From NCBI RefSeq assembly GCF_000002425.4, contig NC_037270.1:691061-755060 (forward strand): DNA of 64,000 bases, in the 5' to 3' direction. Made by a program: the position numbers and the translations under genes. The first letter of the stretch is position 1. The number at the start of each line of letters is the position of its first letter. This DNA comes from Physcomitrium patens. Lineage: Eukaryota > Streptophyta > Bryopsida > Funariales > Funariaceae. The notes beneath the pieces were generated by a model. It searched no databases, was not told the origin of the DNA, and worked only from the letters and a program-made list of their open reading frames with translations. This document shows, one piece after another, positions 1 through 12,053 of this stretch.

Positions 1-2529
1 ATCAAGGCCAAGAGTGAGTGTTTTGTCAAGTTTAAGGAGTGAGAAGTACTTGTGGAGAAGCAATGTGAGCACAAGATTAAGGTGCTGCAATCGGACAAAG
101 GAGGTGAGTATTTGTCCAAACACTTTGATGAGTTATTGAACCATGAAAGCATTGCAAGACAAACTTCTACTCCCTACACTCCACAACAAAATGGAGTTGC
201 TGAAAGAGCAAATCGCACTATTGTGGAGATGGCAAGGAGTATGATTCATGCTCAAAAACTTGGGTATGAATATTGGGCGGAGGCTGTGGTAAATGCCGTG
301 TATACAAGAAATAGGTATCCCACAAGTGCACTTGAAGGAATGACTCCTCAAGAAGCTTGGACTGGTAAAAAACCTTGCATATCTCACATGAAGATTTTTG
401 AGTGCATTGCATATGTCAAGGTTCCAGATAGTTTGAGAGGCAAACTTGATGCAAAGGGCACAAGATGTGTATTCCTTGGTTATTGTGAAGGCACCAAGGC
501 ATATAGGCTCATGTGTTTAGGTACCAAAAAGATCATCAAAAGTCGTGATGTAGAGTTCTTAGAGCATAAGAGTGGTAGTGAAAAGTGGGAGATGTGTCCA
601 AGTGGGAGTAGTGGTGTGTTTGTGGACACATCTTGAATTCCAGCAAACAAACAAGAAGATGAAGAAGAGTATTCTGAAAGTGAAGAAGGAGAGGAAGATG
701 CCATGATAGAAGAGCCCAATACTATAAAGACTTCAATTCCAGCAAGATACAACAAGGACAATAAAGAGAATGAAGATGAAGAATACCAACCGATGAGTAA
801 GACAAAGAACTCCATGAGCCATATAAGGCAAGAAGAGGTGCATGAGGGCTCATCCTCCTTGCATGAAAGAAGATATCCAACACGTGAGAGAAGACCACAA
901 GGTGAATGGTGGAAGAACCACATCTTTCCATAAGTAAGTGAAGACCATGCCAATGTTGCTCTTCTTGATGATCCATTGACTTTGTGTGATGCAATGAGGT
1001 GTAGTGATGTAATGAAGTGGGAGATTGCCATGCAAGAAGAGTACAAATCTCTTATGGACAATGAGACATGGGAGTTGACTCCACTTCCACCAAATCAATC
1101 AGCAATTGGATGTAAGTGGGTGTTTAGAACCAAGAGAGATGCTATGGGCAATGTTGTTAGGTATAAGGTAAGATTGGTTGCTTAAAGCTACTCACCAGTT
1201 GTTGGAATGGACTTTAATGAGACATTTGCATGCATGGCAAAGTTCACCACTATTAGAATTCTAGTAGCAATTAGAGCATCAATAGATCTTGAGATGCATC
1301 AAATGGGCGTCAAGACAGCATTCTTGAATGGAGAATTGGAAGAAGACATCTATATGGAGCAACCTCAAGGATTTATTTAACAAAACAAACACCACCTTGT
1401 TTGGAAGTTGAAGAAGTCATTGTATGGACTCAAGCAATCACCAAGAGCACGGTACCAAAGCATTGACTCATTCTTTGTGAAAGAAGGTTTTGTAAAGATT
1501 GAAGCTAACTATTCTTTGATTATACTGCAAGCCAAGAACTTCTTGCTAGTTGTGATCCTCTATGTAGATGATTTAATCATCTTAAGCAACACCATGGTAA
1601 GATTGGATTAGTTGAAGAAGATATTGGAGGGAAAGTTTGAGATGAGTGATTTGGAAGAGCTCTATTCTTGTTTGGATGTGGAATTCAGAAGAAGTAGAGA
1701 ATCAAAGACCATCACATTTAGCCAAAGCAAGTACATTGAAGAAGTGTTGAAACGATTCAACATGAGAGATTGCAAGCCCATTGGAACTCCTTTGGAGGCC
1801 AACTTGAAGTTGATGAAGCTCACGAATGAGAAGTATGCTGAAGTTAAGCATCAAATAGAAGGCATACCATACAAGGCAATAGTAGGCTCACTCATGTATG
1901 CAATGGTAGGTACAAGGATGGATCTTGCATTTGCGGTAAGTGTTGTAAGCCAATACATGGCAAAACCAGGTCCTATGCATTGGGCAACCATCAAGAGAAT
2001 CATGAGGTACTTGAAAGGCTCTTTGAATCTCAAACTATGTCTTGGAGGAGATAATATTGCATTACATGGATATTGTGATGCGGATTGGGCTAGAGATGCA
2101 AACGATAGAAGGTTCACAATGGACTTTGTATTCTTTGTTGGAGTGGGAGCCGTATCTTGGAATTGCAAGAGACAACCAACCATTGCAAGGTCCACAATAG
2201 AGGCGGAGTACATGGCAGCAAGTCATGGAGCAATGGAGGTAATTTGGTTGAGGTTGTTATTGGAAGATATTGGACTTGTGCAATTGGAGGCCATTCTATT
2301 GAGGTGTGACAATCAAGGATGTCTTACTTTTGCAAAGAATCCAAAGCATCATGCAAGAACCAAGCACATTGATATTCAGCATCATTTCATAAGAGAGAAG
2401 ATAGAAATGGGGGTTATTGATATGATGTATTGTGAAACCAAAGACATGTTGGCTGATTTATTGAAAAAAGCCTTAGTTAGAGAAAGACACAACAAGTTGA
2501 GTAAGGCATTAGGATTGATAGGTAATTGA
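1..2529 (+). pseudogene. Copia A pol: integrase C-half, RT, RNase H (5' cut by window)
   Basis: Remnant of a Ty1/copia polyprotein. One reading frame runs from base 1 to the TGA at 2527-2529 without any frameshift, but nonsense codons stand at 40, 634, 931, 1183, 1378 and 1609. Order seen: integrase core (second catalytic Asp in QSDKGGEY near 92, Glu in NGVAERANRT near 200), Asp/Glu-rich linker (about 640-930), RT from about 1010 with YVDD at 1561-1572, and RNase H (YCDADW near 2071, EAEYMAAS near 2205). The first RT catalytic Asp, normally in DVKTAFLNG, is Gly here. The stops at 634 and 931 recur in the minus A copy at 9.4-11.6 kb. A polypurine tract and the 3' LTR follow directly. Confidence 0.93.
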
Positions 2530-2537
2530 CCAATAGC

Positions 2538-2547
2538 AAAGTGGGAG
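2538..2547 (+). other. Polypurine tract of copia A
   Basis: The purine run aaagtgggag lies between the RNase H stop and the LTR start TGTTGA. It is the expected plus-strand DNA primer. The same AAAGTGGRAG string precedes the 3' LTR of every copia family in the window, for example at 32648-32657, 34423-34432, 50227-50236 and 57171-57180. Confidence 0.8.
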
Positions 2548-2832
2548 TGTTGAAGGAAAGAAATCTTTAAGTAGTTGCTAATGGTCAATAGAGTATAAGT
2601 GTTGTTAGGGATATCCCATAAGGTTAGGTGCTGGTATATAGTGCATTAGAGTACAAGGGGAGGGCTGGTCCTAGGAGATATCCCATATGGGTTGTAGCAC
2701 TTGGTACCTTGGTACTAGTATATAAGGAAAGGGTTGGCATGGGAAGAATTATCTCATACCTCACTCTATTTGTTAAAGTGCAACCTTGCTGGTCCTAACT
2801 TACTTGTGTGGAGTATGCTTTCTATGTTTCAA
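2548..2832 (+). repeat. LTR of copia A (3' LTR)
   Basis: A 285-bp copy of the A LTR (usual length 286-287 bp). It starts TGTTGAAGG and ends TTTCAA, having lost the final TA found in other copies. It abuts a minus-strand copia C linker on the right, so the A element or its recombinant landed in that element. Internal landmarks are a TATATAAG box and the GTGCAACCTTGCTGG block near the 3' end. Confidence 0.9.
2719..2726 (+). promoter_or_regulatory. TATA-like box of copia A LTR
   Basis: TATATAAG lies about 110 bases before the LTR end. The same box is at the same place in the other A LTRs (for example near 57350 and 59440), which fits a Pol II core promoter at the U3/R border. No start site can be fixed from sequence alone. 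Confidence 0.5.
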
Positions 2833-5358
2833 GAGCATGTTCTTCACTTCCTTGAAGAAAGATGTGGTCTTTCCGCCATTCACTATGTGGTTTTCTTTCT
2901 CTCAAAGGATATCTCTTTTCATTTGAAGAAGACCCTTCTTCTTGAATTCCACCCTTCTTCTTCCTCAATGCTTGTCTTTTCTCACTCAAAGGTTGATATT
3001 CTTCATCATCATTATCACCTTCAATATCTTCATTTTCTTTATTATTGGTTCTAGGAATTAAAGGTACATTATGATTTACCTTCTTTGACTCTTGATCTTG
3101 ATTTCTATTTCCTCCATCTTCATTGTCATCATCTTCTTGTTCTTCTTCTTGTTTCTTTGCTGAACTTGAAGATGTGTCCACAAACACACCTTTACTCCTA
3201 CTTGGACACTATTCTAAGTGCTCAAAAGTACTTTTATGTTCCAAAAACTCTACATCATGACTTTTGATGATCTTCTTGGTTTCTAAACACATTAACCTAT
3301 ATACTTTGGTACCTTCACAATATCCAACAAATACATATTTTGTACCTTTTGCATTAAGTTTGGACCTCATACAAAGTGGTACCTTTGCATAAGTAATGCA
3401 TTCAAAAATCCTCATGTTTGAAACACAAGGTTTTTTTCCACTCCAAGCTTCTTGTGGAGTCATTGATGTAAGTGCACTTGTAGGGCACATATTCCTTATG
3501 TGCACCGCATTTATCACAGCTTCCACCCAATATTCATGCCTAAGGTTTTGTCTATGAAGCATACTCCTTGCTATCTCCACAATGGTATGATTTACTCTTT
3601 CAGCAACTCCATTTTGTTGTGGAGTGTAAAGAGTAGAGGTTTGTCTTGCAATACCTTGAATCTTCATGAAGTCATCAAAATGCTTTGACATGTATTCACC
3701 TCCATTGTCCATTCTCAACACTTTGATCATGCACTCACATTGTTTCTCTACAAGATCCTTAAATTCCTTAAACTTTGAGAAACATTCACTCTTAGCTTTA
3801 ATGATGTAAATCCACACCTTTCTTCAGAAATCAACAATGAATGTAACAAAGTACCTTCCTCCTCCAATTGATGGTGTCTTCATTGGTCCACAAACATCTG
3901 AGTGCACAATCTCCAATAATTTTGTTGTACGTATTGCAACTCCACTTGGAAATGAAGCCCTTTGTTGTTTACCTTGTATACATCCTTCACAAGCAAGTGT
4001 CATGGCATTGTGGCTAAATTAACTAAGATCCAACCCACTTACCATGGATTGGAGCTCCTTCGTGCATTTGGCATTCAAATGACCAAGTCGTTGATGCCAA
4101 ATTCCAAACTTGTCTTGATCTTGTGGAAAATCAGCAAATGCCGCCACTTCACCTCCATTCACCTTTTTGCAATTGATGAAGTAGAGATTTCCATCTCTAA
4201 GGCCTTTGGCAACATGTTGGCCATTTAATGTCTTGACAAAATATCCATTCATGTCAGATTGAACCTTACAACCATGTGATACAAGTTTGCTCACCGAAAG
4301 GAGGTTCTTCTTCATTTTGGCACATGTAGGACTTCTTTTAATCTGATCCTCTTCATTTGGTCCTTGACAACAATCTTGACTACAATGGAGCTAATTCCAA
4401 TGGCTTGTACCATGCCATTGGCTCCAAATCACACTTTTGTTGCTGGAATTTCTTCATAAGTGTCAAATGAACACTTGTATGGTGTCATGTGCTTAGTAGC
4501 ACCTGAATCTATAATTTACTTTGACATGGCATTTATGGAGGCTCCTTCTTTTGCCATGAAAGCATACTCATCTCTACCAAAACTATCACTAATATTGTTT
4601 GTATTCTCCCTATCTCTTTTCTTGGGCTTGTAGCAATCTCTAGAAAAATGACTTGATTTTCTACAAATATAGCAATTCTTCATATTGCTTTTTAAATTAT
4701 CATGTTGGTGAAAATGGCTACCTTTGCCTTGTCTTGAAAATAGAACCGAATCATCACTTGTAAGCTCCTTTTCTTTCCTCTTGGTCACTTCATGGGCAAG
4801 TCTTGACGTGACATAGTTCATCGTAAGCTCCTTCATGTTGATGAACTCCAATGCCATAATGAGGTAATTATAGGATTCGGGAAGGCTCATGAGCAATGTT
4901 AATACAATGTCCTTATCATCAACTCGTTTTTCAACATCTGCTAGTTTGTTAGTAAGTGCTTTTACCTTATTAACATGAGCCATGAGGTCATCTCCTTCTT
5001 CCATCTTTACCGTCAAGAACTTCCTTCTTGTCCAAAGGATGTTTGCAAGGTTTCTACTTTCATAGATGTTGCAAAGAGTCTTCTATGCTTCCGCTGGTCC
5101 ATTGCAAGCTATAACATGTGAAAAGTTAGCATCATCAAAGTTTGTTGCAATAATCCCAAAAGCCTTCCTTTCACGATGTTTGTACTCCTTCTTCACTTTG
5201 ATATCAGCATTGTCACTTGAAGGGTCTTCACTTTTATCAACAATGTCCCAAAGATCCAATGAAGCCAACAAAAGCTCCATTTTCTTCTTCCAATGGTAAA
5301 ATTTTTCACCCCTAAACTTTTCAATTACTCTCAAGCTCTCACCTTCACTTGAAGCCAT
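2833..5358 (-). pseudogene. Copia C gag-protease-integrase (3' part lost)
   Basis: Minus-strand Ty1/copia remnant whose Gag starts at ATG 5358 (MASSEGESLRV). Seen in order: Gag with a CX2CX4HX4C zinc knuckle (CYICRKSSHFSRDC, near 4640-4680), protease with the DSG motif near 4510, GAG-pre-integrase (4315-4019), integrase core (3817-3209; Asp in RMDNGGEY, Glu in NGVAERVNHT) and the acidic linker (3187-2833). RT and RNase H are missing because the A LTR ends at 2832. There is a stop near 5080, and a frameshift plus stop between 4516 and 4315. The copy is more decayed than the B copies. Confidence 0.9.
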
Positions 5359-5922
5359 ATCTAAAGAAGGGATGTCTGAAAGAAAATCAAATAAAGAAGA
5401 TATAGAACTCTCAAAATCAACAAGAAGGTGTTGTTGCCTTAGAAACCCAGAATGCCATCTTTGAAAGTAAACAAGTGATTTCACTCTTGTATCACTCTCA
5501 ACTTCATATATAAGTCTTCTCACAAGTCTTATATTCTATCTGAACCTCTTGTATAAGCTTTGCCACTCTTCAATCACCTCCCTTTTCTCACAAAATACTT
5601 CTAACCTCACAAAAATTACTTCTTGTAAAAATAGAATAATCTCTTAAGAAGTTAAGTTCATGAAACCACAAAGTTAGAACATCAATGATAAACTTCAGCA
5701 AAGAAATATAATACTAGAGTTCTAAAACATCATTATATGGAGTCTAACATCAACAAAGACTATGAGTGTACTTTACAATAATTAAGAGCAAAATTACATC
5801 AACAACTAGATGCATAAGAAGGATTAGAAGATAACAAACTCAACCTTTAGCAATAACCATAAGATCTACTCCTTACAATTAGAATGACTTCAAAGTACTT
5901 CAAAACTCACAAGTAAAGGTGA
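5359..5922 (-). other. Untranslated leader of copia C
   Basis: About 560 bases between the primer-binding site and the Gag ATG of the minus C element. It is AT-rich with no ORF of note. Copia leaders elsewhere in the window have the same position and similar size (430-560 bases). Confidence 0.7.
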
Positions 5923-5936
5923 ATGGACCCATAACC
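5923..5936 (-). other. Primer-binding site (half-tRNA iMet type), copia C
   Basis: Read on the minus strand this is GGTTATGGGTCCAT, flush with the LTR end. It matches the consensus GGTTATGGGCCCAC with two changes. That consensus is complementary to the anticodon stem-loop of the plant initiator Met tRNA, not to its CCA end. Confidence 0.75.
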
Positions 5937-6431
5937 TATTAAGAAAATAAGTACATAGAAGATACAACACTTAGCATCTGCAAGGTAACATACAAAGAGA
6001 GTATGGAGTAAGATATCTCTCACTTCCAACATCCATTACTTATAGGTGGTAGTTGCTGCCCTAAAAGACAACGTCCATTCTTTGACTTTTACACACATGG
6101 CCCTAAGATCCTTTTGGCATCTCACGAGTCCGAAGAGTATCCTATGTCCAATACTAATTACTCTTACATCTTACACACATGCTCTTAGGATCCTTTCGCA
6201 TCTCATGAACTATGAGGATATCCTATGACACACACACTAATGACTCATACTTATTCTTCAGATATTCCTTTGTTAATACTTTATCCTTTTGACTTTGTCT
6301 CTTAGTCCATGACTTCGTCCTATATCCATTGGATGCCCTTACCATATACCAAGAGTCAAACCTTTGACCACTAGCAAGTTACCTAACATAATATCCTATA
6401 CAAGGTAATATTTTCTACTTTTACTTTAACA
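5937..6431 (-). repeat. LTR of copia C (5' LTR)
   Basis: A 495-bp LTR. On the minus strand it starts TGTTAAAG and ends CTTAATA. Full-length relatives are at 33202-33694 and 35328-35820, with a fragment at 53419-53639. It carries the shared CTATAAGTAATGG TATA-like region and the GTAACCTTGC/GCAACCTTGC block. Confidence 0.9.
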
Positions 6432-7036
6432 CATGGATTGGTTGAAGGCAAAGTTAGAAAAGAAGTATGAAATGAGTGATTTGGGAGAGCTCTACTATTG
6501 CTTAGGAGTGGAATTTATGAGAGATTTAGCTAAGACGATCATTACATTGAGCCAAAAGAAGTACATTGAAGAAGTGTTGAAATAGTTCAACATGGAGGAG
6601 TGCAAGTCCATTGAAATACCTTTGGAGGCAAATTTGAAGTTGATGAAGCTCACAGATGAGGAATTTACTGAAGTTGGAGAAGAAATGAAAGATGTTCCAT
6701 ATAAGGCAGCAGTAGGCTCACTTATGTATGCAATGGTTGATACAAGGGTGGATCTTGCATATGCGATGAGTGTTATGAGTCAATACATGTCAAAGGCTAG
6801 ACCAATTCTTTAAGCAACCATCAAAAAGATCATGAGGTACTTAAAAGGTACTTTGAACTTCAAATTGTGTCTTGGAGGTGATAATATTACATTGCATGAA
6901 TATTGTAATGTGGATTGGACTGTAGATACAAATGATAAAAGAACAACAATAGGATATGGATTCTTTGTTGGAGTGGGAGTAATTTCATGGAATTGTAAGA
7001 GACAACCAACAATTGTAAGGTCTACTATAGAGGTGG
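6432..7036 (+). pseudogene. C-like copia RT-RNase H, first part
   Basis: Starts abruptly inside RT (MDWLKAKLEKKYEMSDLGEL) next to the C LTR, so everything upstream is missing. It runs through the RT thumb/connection into RNase H up to RQPTIVRSTIE. In-frame stops lie near 6583 (LK*FNM) and 6811. The gene is interrupted at RSTIE by the N-type solo LTR at 7037-8284 and resumes at 8285 with the expected EYMA residues. Confidence 0.88.
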
Positions 7037-8284
7037 TGTCCGCATAAAGAGAGTTTGCCTCAAGAAAGTGTTGATTTTTGGTTGCTACTAAATACTTTAT
7101 TAAGTCTTAGATATAAAATACCAAGTTTATATATATAATATTTTCTCTTTTTGGACAATTAAATCAAAACACCAGCTCAAGTACCATGAAAACATCCAAA
7201 TATATGATAGAGATCTTAAAACCTTATATATCCTGTGAGAGATGTTTTTCAAACTTCAACAGCTTATATTTCACCATCGGATCGTCCAAACAATCTATAA
7301 TTTTACATAAAGTATTGATATATACTTTTAAAAAATTTCACAAAAATATTCAACTACAAATTTGTTACGGATCTTGAGATATTATCAAATTCCTAACAAT
7401 AGCTTTAAACCCTATCCTACTTACACATAAATGCAACTTCTTCATATCTCATAAAATAAGTACTCAAATACCATAAAACTTTGATTTATAGCTTTTTAAC
7501 TTAATAACACACACTTATAGAGATTTGAAGCCAAAAGTTCGTCCAAGAACTCAAGATATGGCACCAACCATTACTATCAACAAAATGACTCACTTACTAC
7601 CTTTGAATTACGTCTGCTATCTTCAATGCCCTATAACTCCTTCATTTAGATTTAGAATTCATCAAACAATATATGTAAAGTGTAGCAAAGAAAGTGCTCT
7701 CTCCAACTTTAGTCGCCGATCTTTCATTGCTCTCCGTACACATATGTTATGCTTCAAAGAGTGACAGTAGATACAAATTTGATACCTTAACTTTGAACAC
7801 CTATATCTCCTTAACAAAAACTTGAAATCACACAAACTCTTCACAATAATTATATCCAAAATCTTGAACTTTCTGATCTTAGTATTTAAAGCTCGAATGC
7901 CTTTGAAAAGAAATCCAAATCCCTAATAAGGCTTTGGGCAGCCTCCTTGAAGCCCATTGGACATGACCTTCGACCAATAGGCATGAAGTTTTCCATTCCT
8001 TGCCTTCATTCAACCATGTCTTACTTTCATTTCTCCCAATAAGCCTCCTATTAGTTAAGATTTTCTTCTTTAGGCTCTAATCTCCTCTCAAGGCTTTATA
8101 CTAAACATTTAGGTCTTACAATTGTTTTAAATGCTATAATCAAAAAAGATAAAACTCAAAATAAAGTTTCTTAAATCCACTCTCTTTCAATTAATCTATG
8201 AATCATTCTAACATACATCTAGATTTATTAACATATAATATATTTTAACTAATTTTTATATACTGTAAGCTTTTACAATACAAT
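7037..8284 (-). mobile_element. Solo LTR of gypsy-like family N (copy 3)
   Basis: A 1.25-kb AT-rich non-coding insertion splitting a copia RNase H domain. Its ends read TGTCCGCAT... and, on the opposite strand, TGTATTGTAAAAGC. The flanks GGTGG and AGCGG both fit the uninterrupted GGCGG of other copies, giving a decayed 5-bp target duplication. It is a diverged homologue of 20718-22048 and 39652-40534. Shared stretches include the matches to agatcggcgacta (near 7710) and gggcagcctcc (near 7938). No ORF above about 80 codons looks real. Confidence 0.7.
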
Positions 8285-8585
8285 AGCGGAATATATGGCA
8301 ACAAGTCATCGTGCAATAGAGGCAATATACCTAAAACAAGTTTTAGAAGACATTGGATTTGTACAATTGGAATCAACTCCAATGAAGTGTTATAATCAAG
8401 GATGCCTTGCTTTTGCTAAGAATCCAAAGCATCATTCAAGAAGAAAGTACATTGACATTCAATATCACTTCATTTGGGAGAAGATTGAGATGAGGGTAAT
8501 TGATATGAAGTATTGTACAATGGAACAGATGCTTGTTGATTTGCTCACAAAAGCAATGGTGAAGGATAGACATTATCATGAATGA
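8285..8585 (+). pseudogene. C-like copia RNase H, C-terminal part
   Basis: Continues the RNase H interrupted at 7036: EYMATSHRAIEA, then QGCLAFAKNPKHHS, YIDIQYHFI and MLVDLLTKAMVKDRH, ending at TGA 8583-8585. The last residues (HYHE) differ from the usual DRHHxLxKALGLxG tail, so the gene end has been replaced. The neighbour on the right is an unrelated minus gag scrap. Confidence 0.88.
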
Positions 8586-8695
8586 AATAAGTATTTAAAT
8601 TGCCATGTTGGTAAGAATCACTCTTCTTGCCTTGTCTTGAAAAGAAAGCTCAATCCTCACTTTGGGGCTCTTATTTTTTCTTCTTGGTCACTTCT
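8586..8695 (-). pseudogene. Copia gag scrap near zinc knuckle
   Basis: Reading leftward this matches the Gag stretch just before the zinc knuckle (EVTKKK..., then LFSRQGKKSDSYQHGNL). It is closest to the C/D type Gag. About 100 bases remain between an RNase H end and a D LTR, so it is recombination debris. Confidence 0.7.
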
Positions 8696-9034
8696 ATTGA
8701 AAAAAAGAAATCTAAAAGCTACAAACACTTAGCATCAACAAGGATTGTAGTCTAAGAGAAGTGTGGAGAAAGATGATTCTTATTTCCAATACTCTTTACT
8801 TATAAGAGGTGGATTGTTAATTAATTAGGCAACTTCCATCCTTTTGATATTATATCTATTTCTATTTCATCCATCTAAACCTTAGGTTCTTTTCTAACCT
8901 AGCTATCACCAAAAAACCTTTGGAGCCTCCACAATAACTTACTTAAATTCTTTGCTACCTTTTTACTATAAGCAACATACTATGTTTAAATTCTATGTCT
9001 TTATAACTAAGCAGTTAATTGCTGATCTTCAAAA
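8696..9034 (-). repeat. LTR of copia D
   Basis: A 339-bp minus-strand copy of the D LTR. Its 3' end is TTTTCAATA, and its 5' end is TTTTGAAGATCAGCAAT where TGTTGAAG is expected. It is followed (leftward in the element, rightward here) by a polypurine tract and the RNase H tail of D. Relatives are at 34433-34734, 38388-38729 and 36074-36195. Confidence 0.85.
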
Positions 9035-9101
9035 CTCCTACTTTGCTAATATTCAAAAGGCTTTTAATCCTAATCTTTGAATCAAGTCATGATGTCATTC
9101 C
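9035..9101 (-). pseudogene. Copia D RNase H tail and polypurine tract
   Basis: Only the last codons of RNase H remain (HHDLIQRLGLKAF-like), plus the minus-strand purine run gcaaagtaggag next to the D LTR. It is cut by the A LTR at 9102. Confidence 0.75.
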
Positions 9102-9388
9102 TATTAAAACATAAAAAGCACACTCCACATAAGTAAGTTAAGACCAGCAAGGTTGCACTTTAACAAATAGAGTGTGGTATGAGATAATTCTTCCCATGCC
9201 AACCCTTTCCTTATATACAAGTACCAAGGTACCAAGTGCTACAACCCATATGGGATATCTCCTAGGACCAGCCCTCTCCTTGTACTTTAATGCACTATAG
9301 ACCAGAACCTAACTTTATGGAATATCCCTAATAATACTTATATTCTATTGACCATTGGCAACTACTTAAAGAGTTCTTTTCTTCAACA
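9102..9388 (-). repeat. LTR of copia A (3' LTR)
   Basis: A 287-bp minus-strand A LTR running from TGTTGAAG (9388) to TTTTAATA (9102). It is the 3' LTR of the minus A pol copy lying to its right. Confidence 0.9.
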
Positions 9389-11576
9389 CTCTCACTTTGC
9401 TATTAGTCAATTAGCTATCAATCCTATTGCCTTACTCAACTTGTTTTATCTTTCTCTAACTAAGGATTTTGTCAATAAATCAGCCAATATATCTTTGGTT
9501 TCACAACACATCATATCAATAATCCCCATCTCTATCTTCTCTCTTATGAAATGATGCTGAATATCAATGTGCTTGGTTCTTGCATGATGCTTTGGATTCT
9601 TTGCAAAAGTAAGACATCCTTGATTGTCACACCTCAATAGAATGGCCTCCAATTGCACAAGTCCAATATCTTCCAATAACAACCTCAACCAAATTGCCTC
9701 CATTGCTCCATGACTTGCTGCCATGTACTCCGCCTCTATTGTGGACCTTGCAATGGTTGGTTGTCTCTTGCAATTCCAAGATACGGCTCCCACTCCAACA
9801 AAGAATACAAAGTCCATTGTGAACCTTCTATCGTTTGCATCTCTAGCCCAATCCGCATCACAATATCCATGTAATGCAATATTATCTCCTCCAAGACATA
9901 GTTTGAGATTCAAAAAGCCTTTCAAGTACATCATGATTCTCTTGATGGTTGCCTAATGCATAGGACCTGGTTTTGCCAAGTGTTGGCTTATAACACTTAC
10001 CGCAAATACAAGATCCATCCTTGTACCTACCATTGCATACATGAGTGAGCCTACTATTGCCTTGTATGGTATGCCTTCTATTTGATGCTTAACTTCAGCA
10101 TACTTCTCATTCGTGAGCTTCATCAACTTCAAGTTGGCCTCCAAAGGAGTTCCAATGGGCTTGCAATCTCCCATGTTGAATCGTTTCAACACTTCTTCAA
10201 GGTACTTGCTTTGGCTCAATGTGATAGTCTTTGATTCTCTACTTCTTGTGAATTCCACACCCAAATAATAATGGAATTTTTCCAAATCACTCATCTAAAA
10301 TTCTCCCTTCAATTTCTTCTTCAACCAAACCAATCTTACTATGGTGTTGCTTAAGATGATTAAATCATCTACATAGAGGATCACAACCAGTAAGAAGTAC
10401 TTCGCTTGGAATACATACAAAGAATGGTCAGCTTCAATTCTTACATAATCTTCTTTCACAAAGAATGAGTCAATCCATTGGAACCATGCTCTTGGTGATT
10501 GCTTGAGTCCATACAATGACTTCTTCAACTTGCAAACGAGGTGGTGTTTGTCTTGTTCAATAAATCCTTGAGGTTGCTACATAAAGATGTCTTCTTCTAA
10601 TTTTCCATTCAAAAATGCTGGCTTGATGTCCATTTGATGCATCTCAAGGTCCATTGATGCTCCAATTGCCACTATGGTTCTGTAGTGGTGAACTTCGCCA
10701 TGGATGCAAATGTCTCATTAAAGTCCACTCCAACAACTTGTGAGTAGCCTTTGGCAACCAATCTTCCCTTGTACCTCACAACATTGCCCATAGCATCTCT
10801 CTTGGTTCTAAACACCCACTTACATCCAATTGATGATCGATTTGGTGGAAGTGGAGTCAACTCCCATGTCTCATTGTCCATAAGAGATTTGTATTCTTCT
10901 TGCATGGCACTCTTCCACTTCATTGCATCACCACACCTCATTGCATCACACAAAGTCAATAGATCATCAAGAAGAGCAACATTGGCATGGTCTTCACTTA
11001 CTTATGGAAAGATGTGGTTCTTCCACCATTCACATTGTGGTCTTCTCTCACGTGTTGGATATCTTCTTTCATGCAAGGAGGATGAGCCCTCATGCACCTC
11101 TTCTTGCCTTATATGGCTCATGGAGTTCTTTGTCTTACTCATCGGTTGGTATTCTTCATCTTCATTCTCTTTATTGTCCTTGTTGTATCTTGCTGGAATT
11201 GAAGTCTTTATAGTATTGGGCTCTTCTATCATGGCATCTTCCTCTCCTTCTTCACTTTCAGAATACTCTTCTTCATCTTCTTGTTTGTTTGCTGGAATTC
11301 AAGATGTGTCCACAAACACACCACTACTCCCACTTGGACACATCTCCCACTTTTTACTACCACTCTTATGATCCAAGAACTCTTCATCACAACTTTTGAT
11401 GATTTTTTTGGTATCTAAACACATGAGCCTATATGCCTTGGTGCCTTTGCATCAAGTTTGCCTCTCATACTATCTGAAACCTTGACATATGCAATGCATC
11501 TAAAAATCCTCATGTGGGATATGCAAGGTTTGTTACCAGTCCAAACTTCTTTGGGAGTCATTCCTTCAAGTGCACT
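9389..11576 (-). pseudogene. Copia A pol: integrase end, linker, RT, RNase H
   Basis: Minus-strand A copy. RNase H is at 9934-9446, RT about 10960-9950 (YVDD near 10360-10370, motif A Asp kept in HQMDIKPAF), acidic linker 11232-11002, and integrase C-terminus near 11570-11415. Stops and frame breaks lie near 9952, 10294, 10560 and 10665. It shares with the copy at 1-2529 the TGA in the linker and the TAA immediately before the GTAAGT string, so both descend from one already broken parent. Integrase is truncated at 11577, where a B LTR begins. Confidence 0.92.
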
Positions 11577-12053
11577 TATTGAGAAAAGAATACTATAAGG
11601 ATAACACAAGTAAGTAGAAATCAGCAAGGTTGCACATAAGAGAAGTGTGGAATGAGATTGTTCTCTCTTTCAACTCTCGTTACTTATAGGTGGTGCTTGC
11701 TGTCCTAAAAGGACTTCTTCCACCATTTGACTTTTACACATATGCTCCTTGGATCCTTTGACTCATACCACGAGGGTATCCAAGGATCCTATGGCATCTT
11801 ACATACCACGAAGGTATCCTATGCCATATACTAATTATTCTTAACTAGTTCCTTCGATATTCCCTAGGACACACTTTATCCTCTTGACTTTGACTCTTTG
11901 TCCTTGACCGCATCTTATGTCCATAGGATGCTTTTTCTATATGCCTAGAGTCAAGCCTTTGACCATTAGCAACTTACCTAAGGTAATATCCTTTACGAGG
12001 TAACTTATTCTACTTTAACTATTATCTATTCATCTTTATCTTTTACCTCAACA
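11577..12053 (-). repeat. LTR of copia B (3' LTR)
   Basis: A 477-bp minus-strand B LTR, from TGTTGAGGTAAAAG at 12053 to TCTCAATA at 11577. It belongs to the minus B element on its right. It carries repeated ggatcc/ggtatcc-rich stretches and the CTATAAGTAACGAGAG TATA-like region. Confidence 0.92.

Noticed and set aside
703..933. Acidic linker as a separate small gene
   Set aside because: It is in frame with the integrase and RT of the same polyprotein and appears at the same place in every copy.
10751..11371. Long plus-strand ORF rich in Ser/Leu/His opposite the A linker
   Set aside because: It is the antisense of the Asp/Glu-rich linker and RT start. Similar antisense ORFs appear opposite every linker copy, so it is a composition effect.
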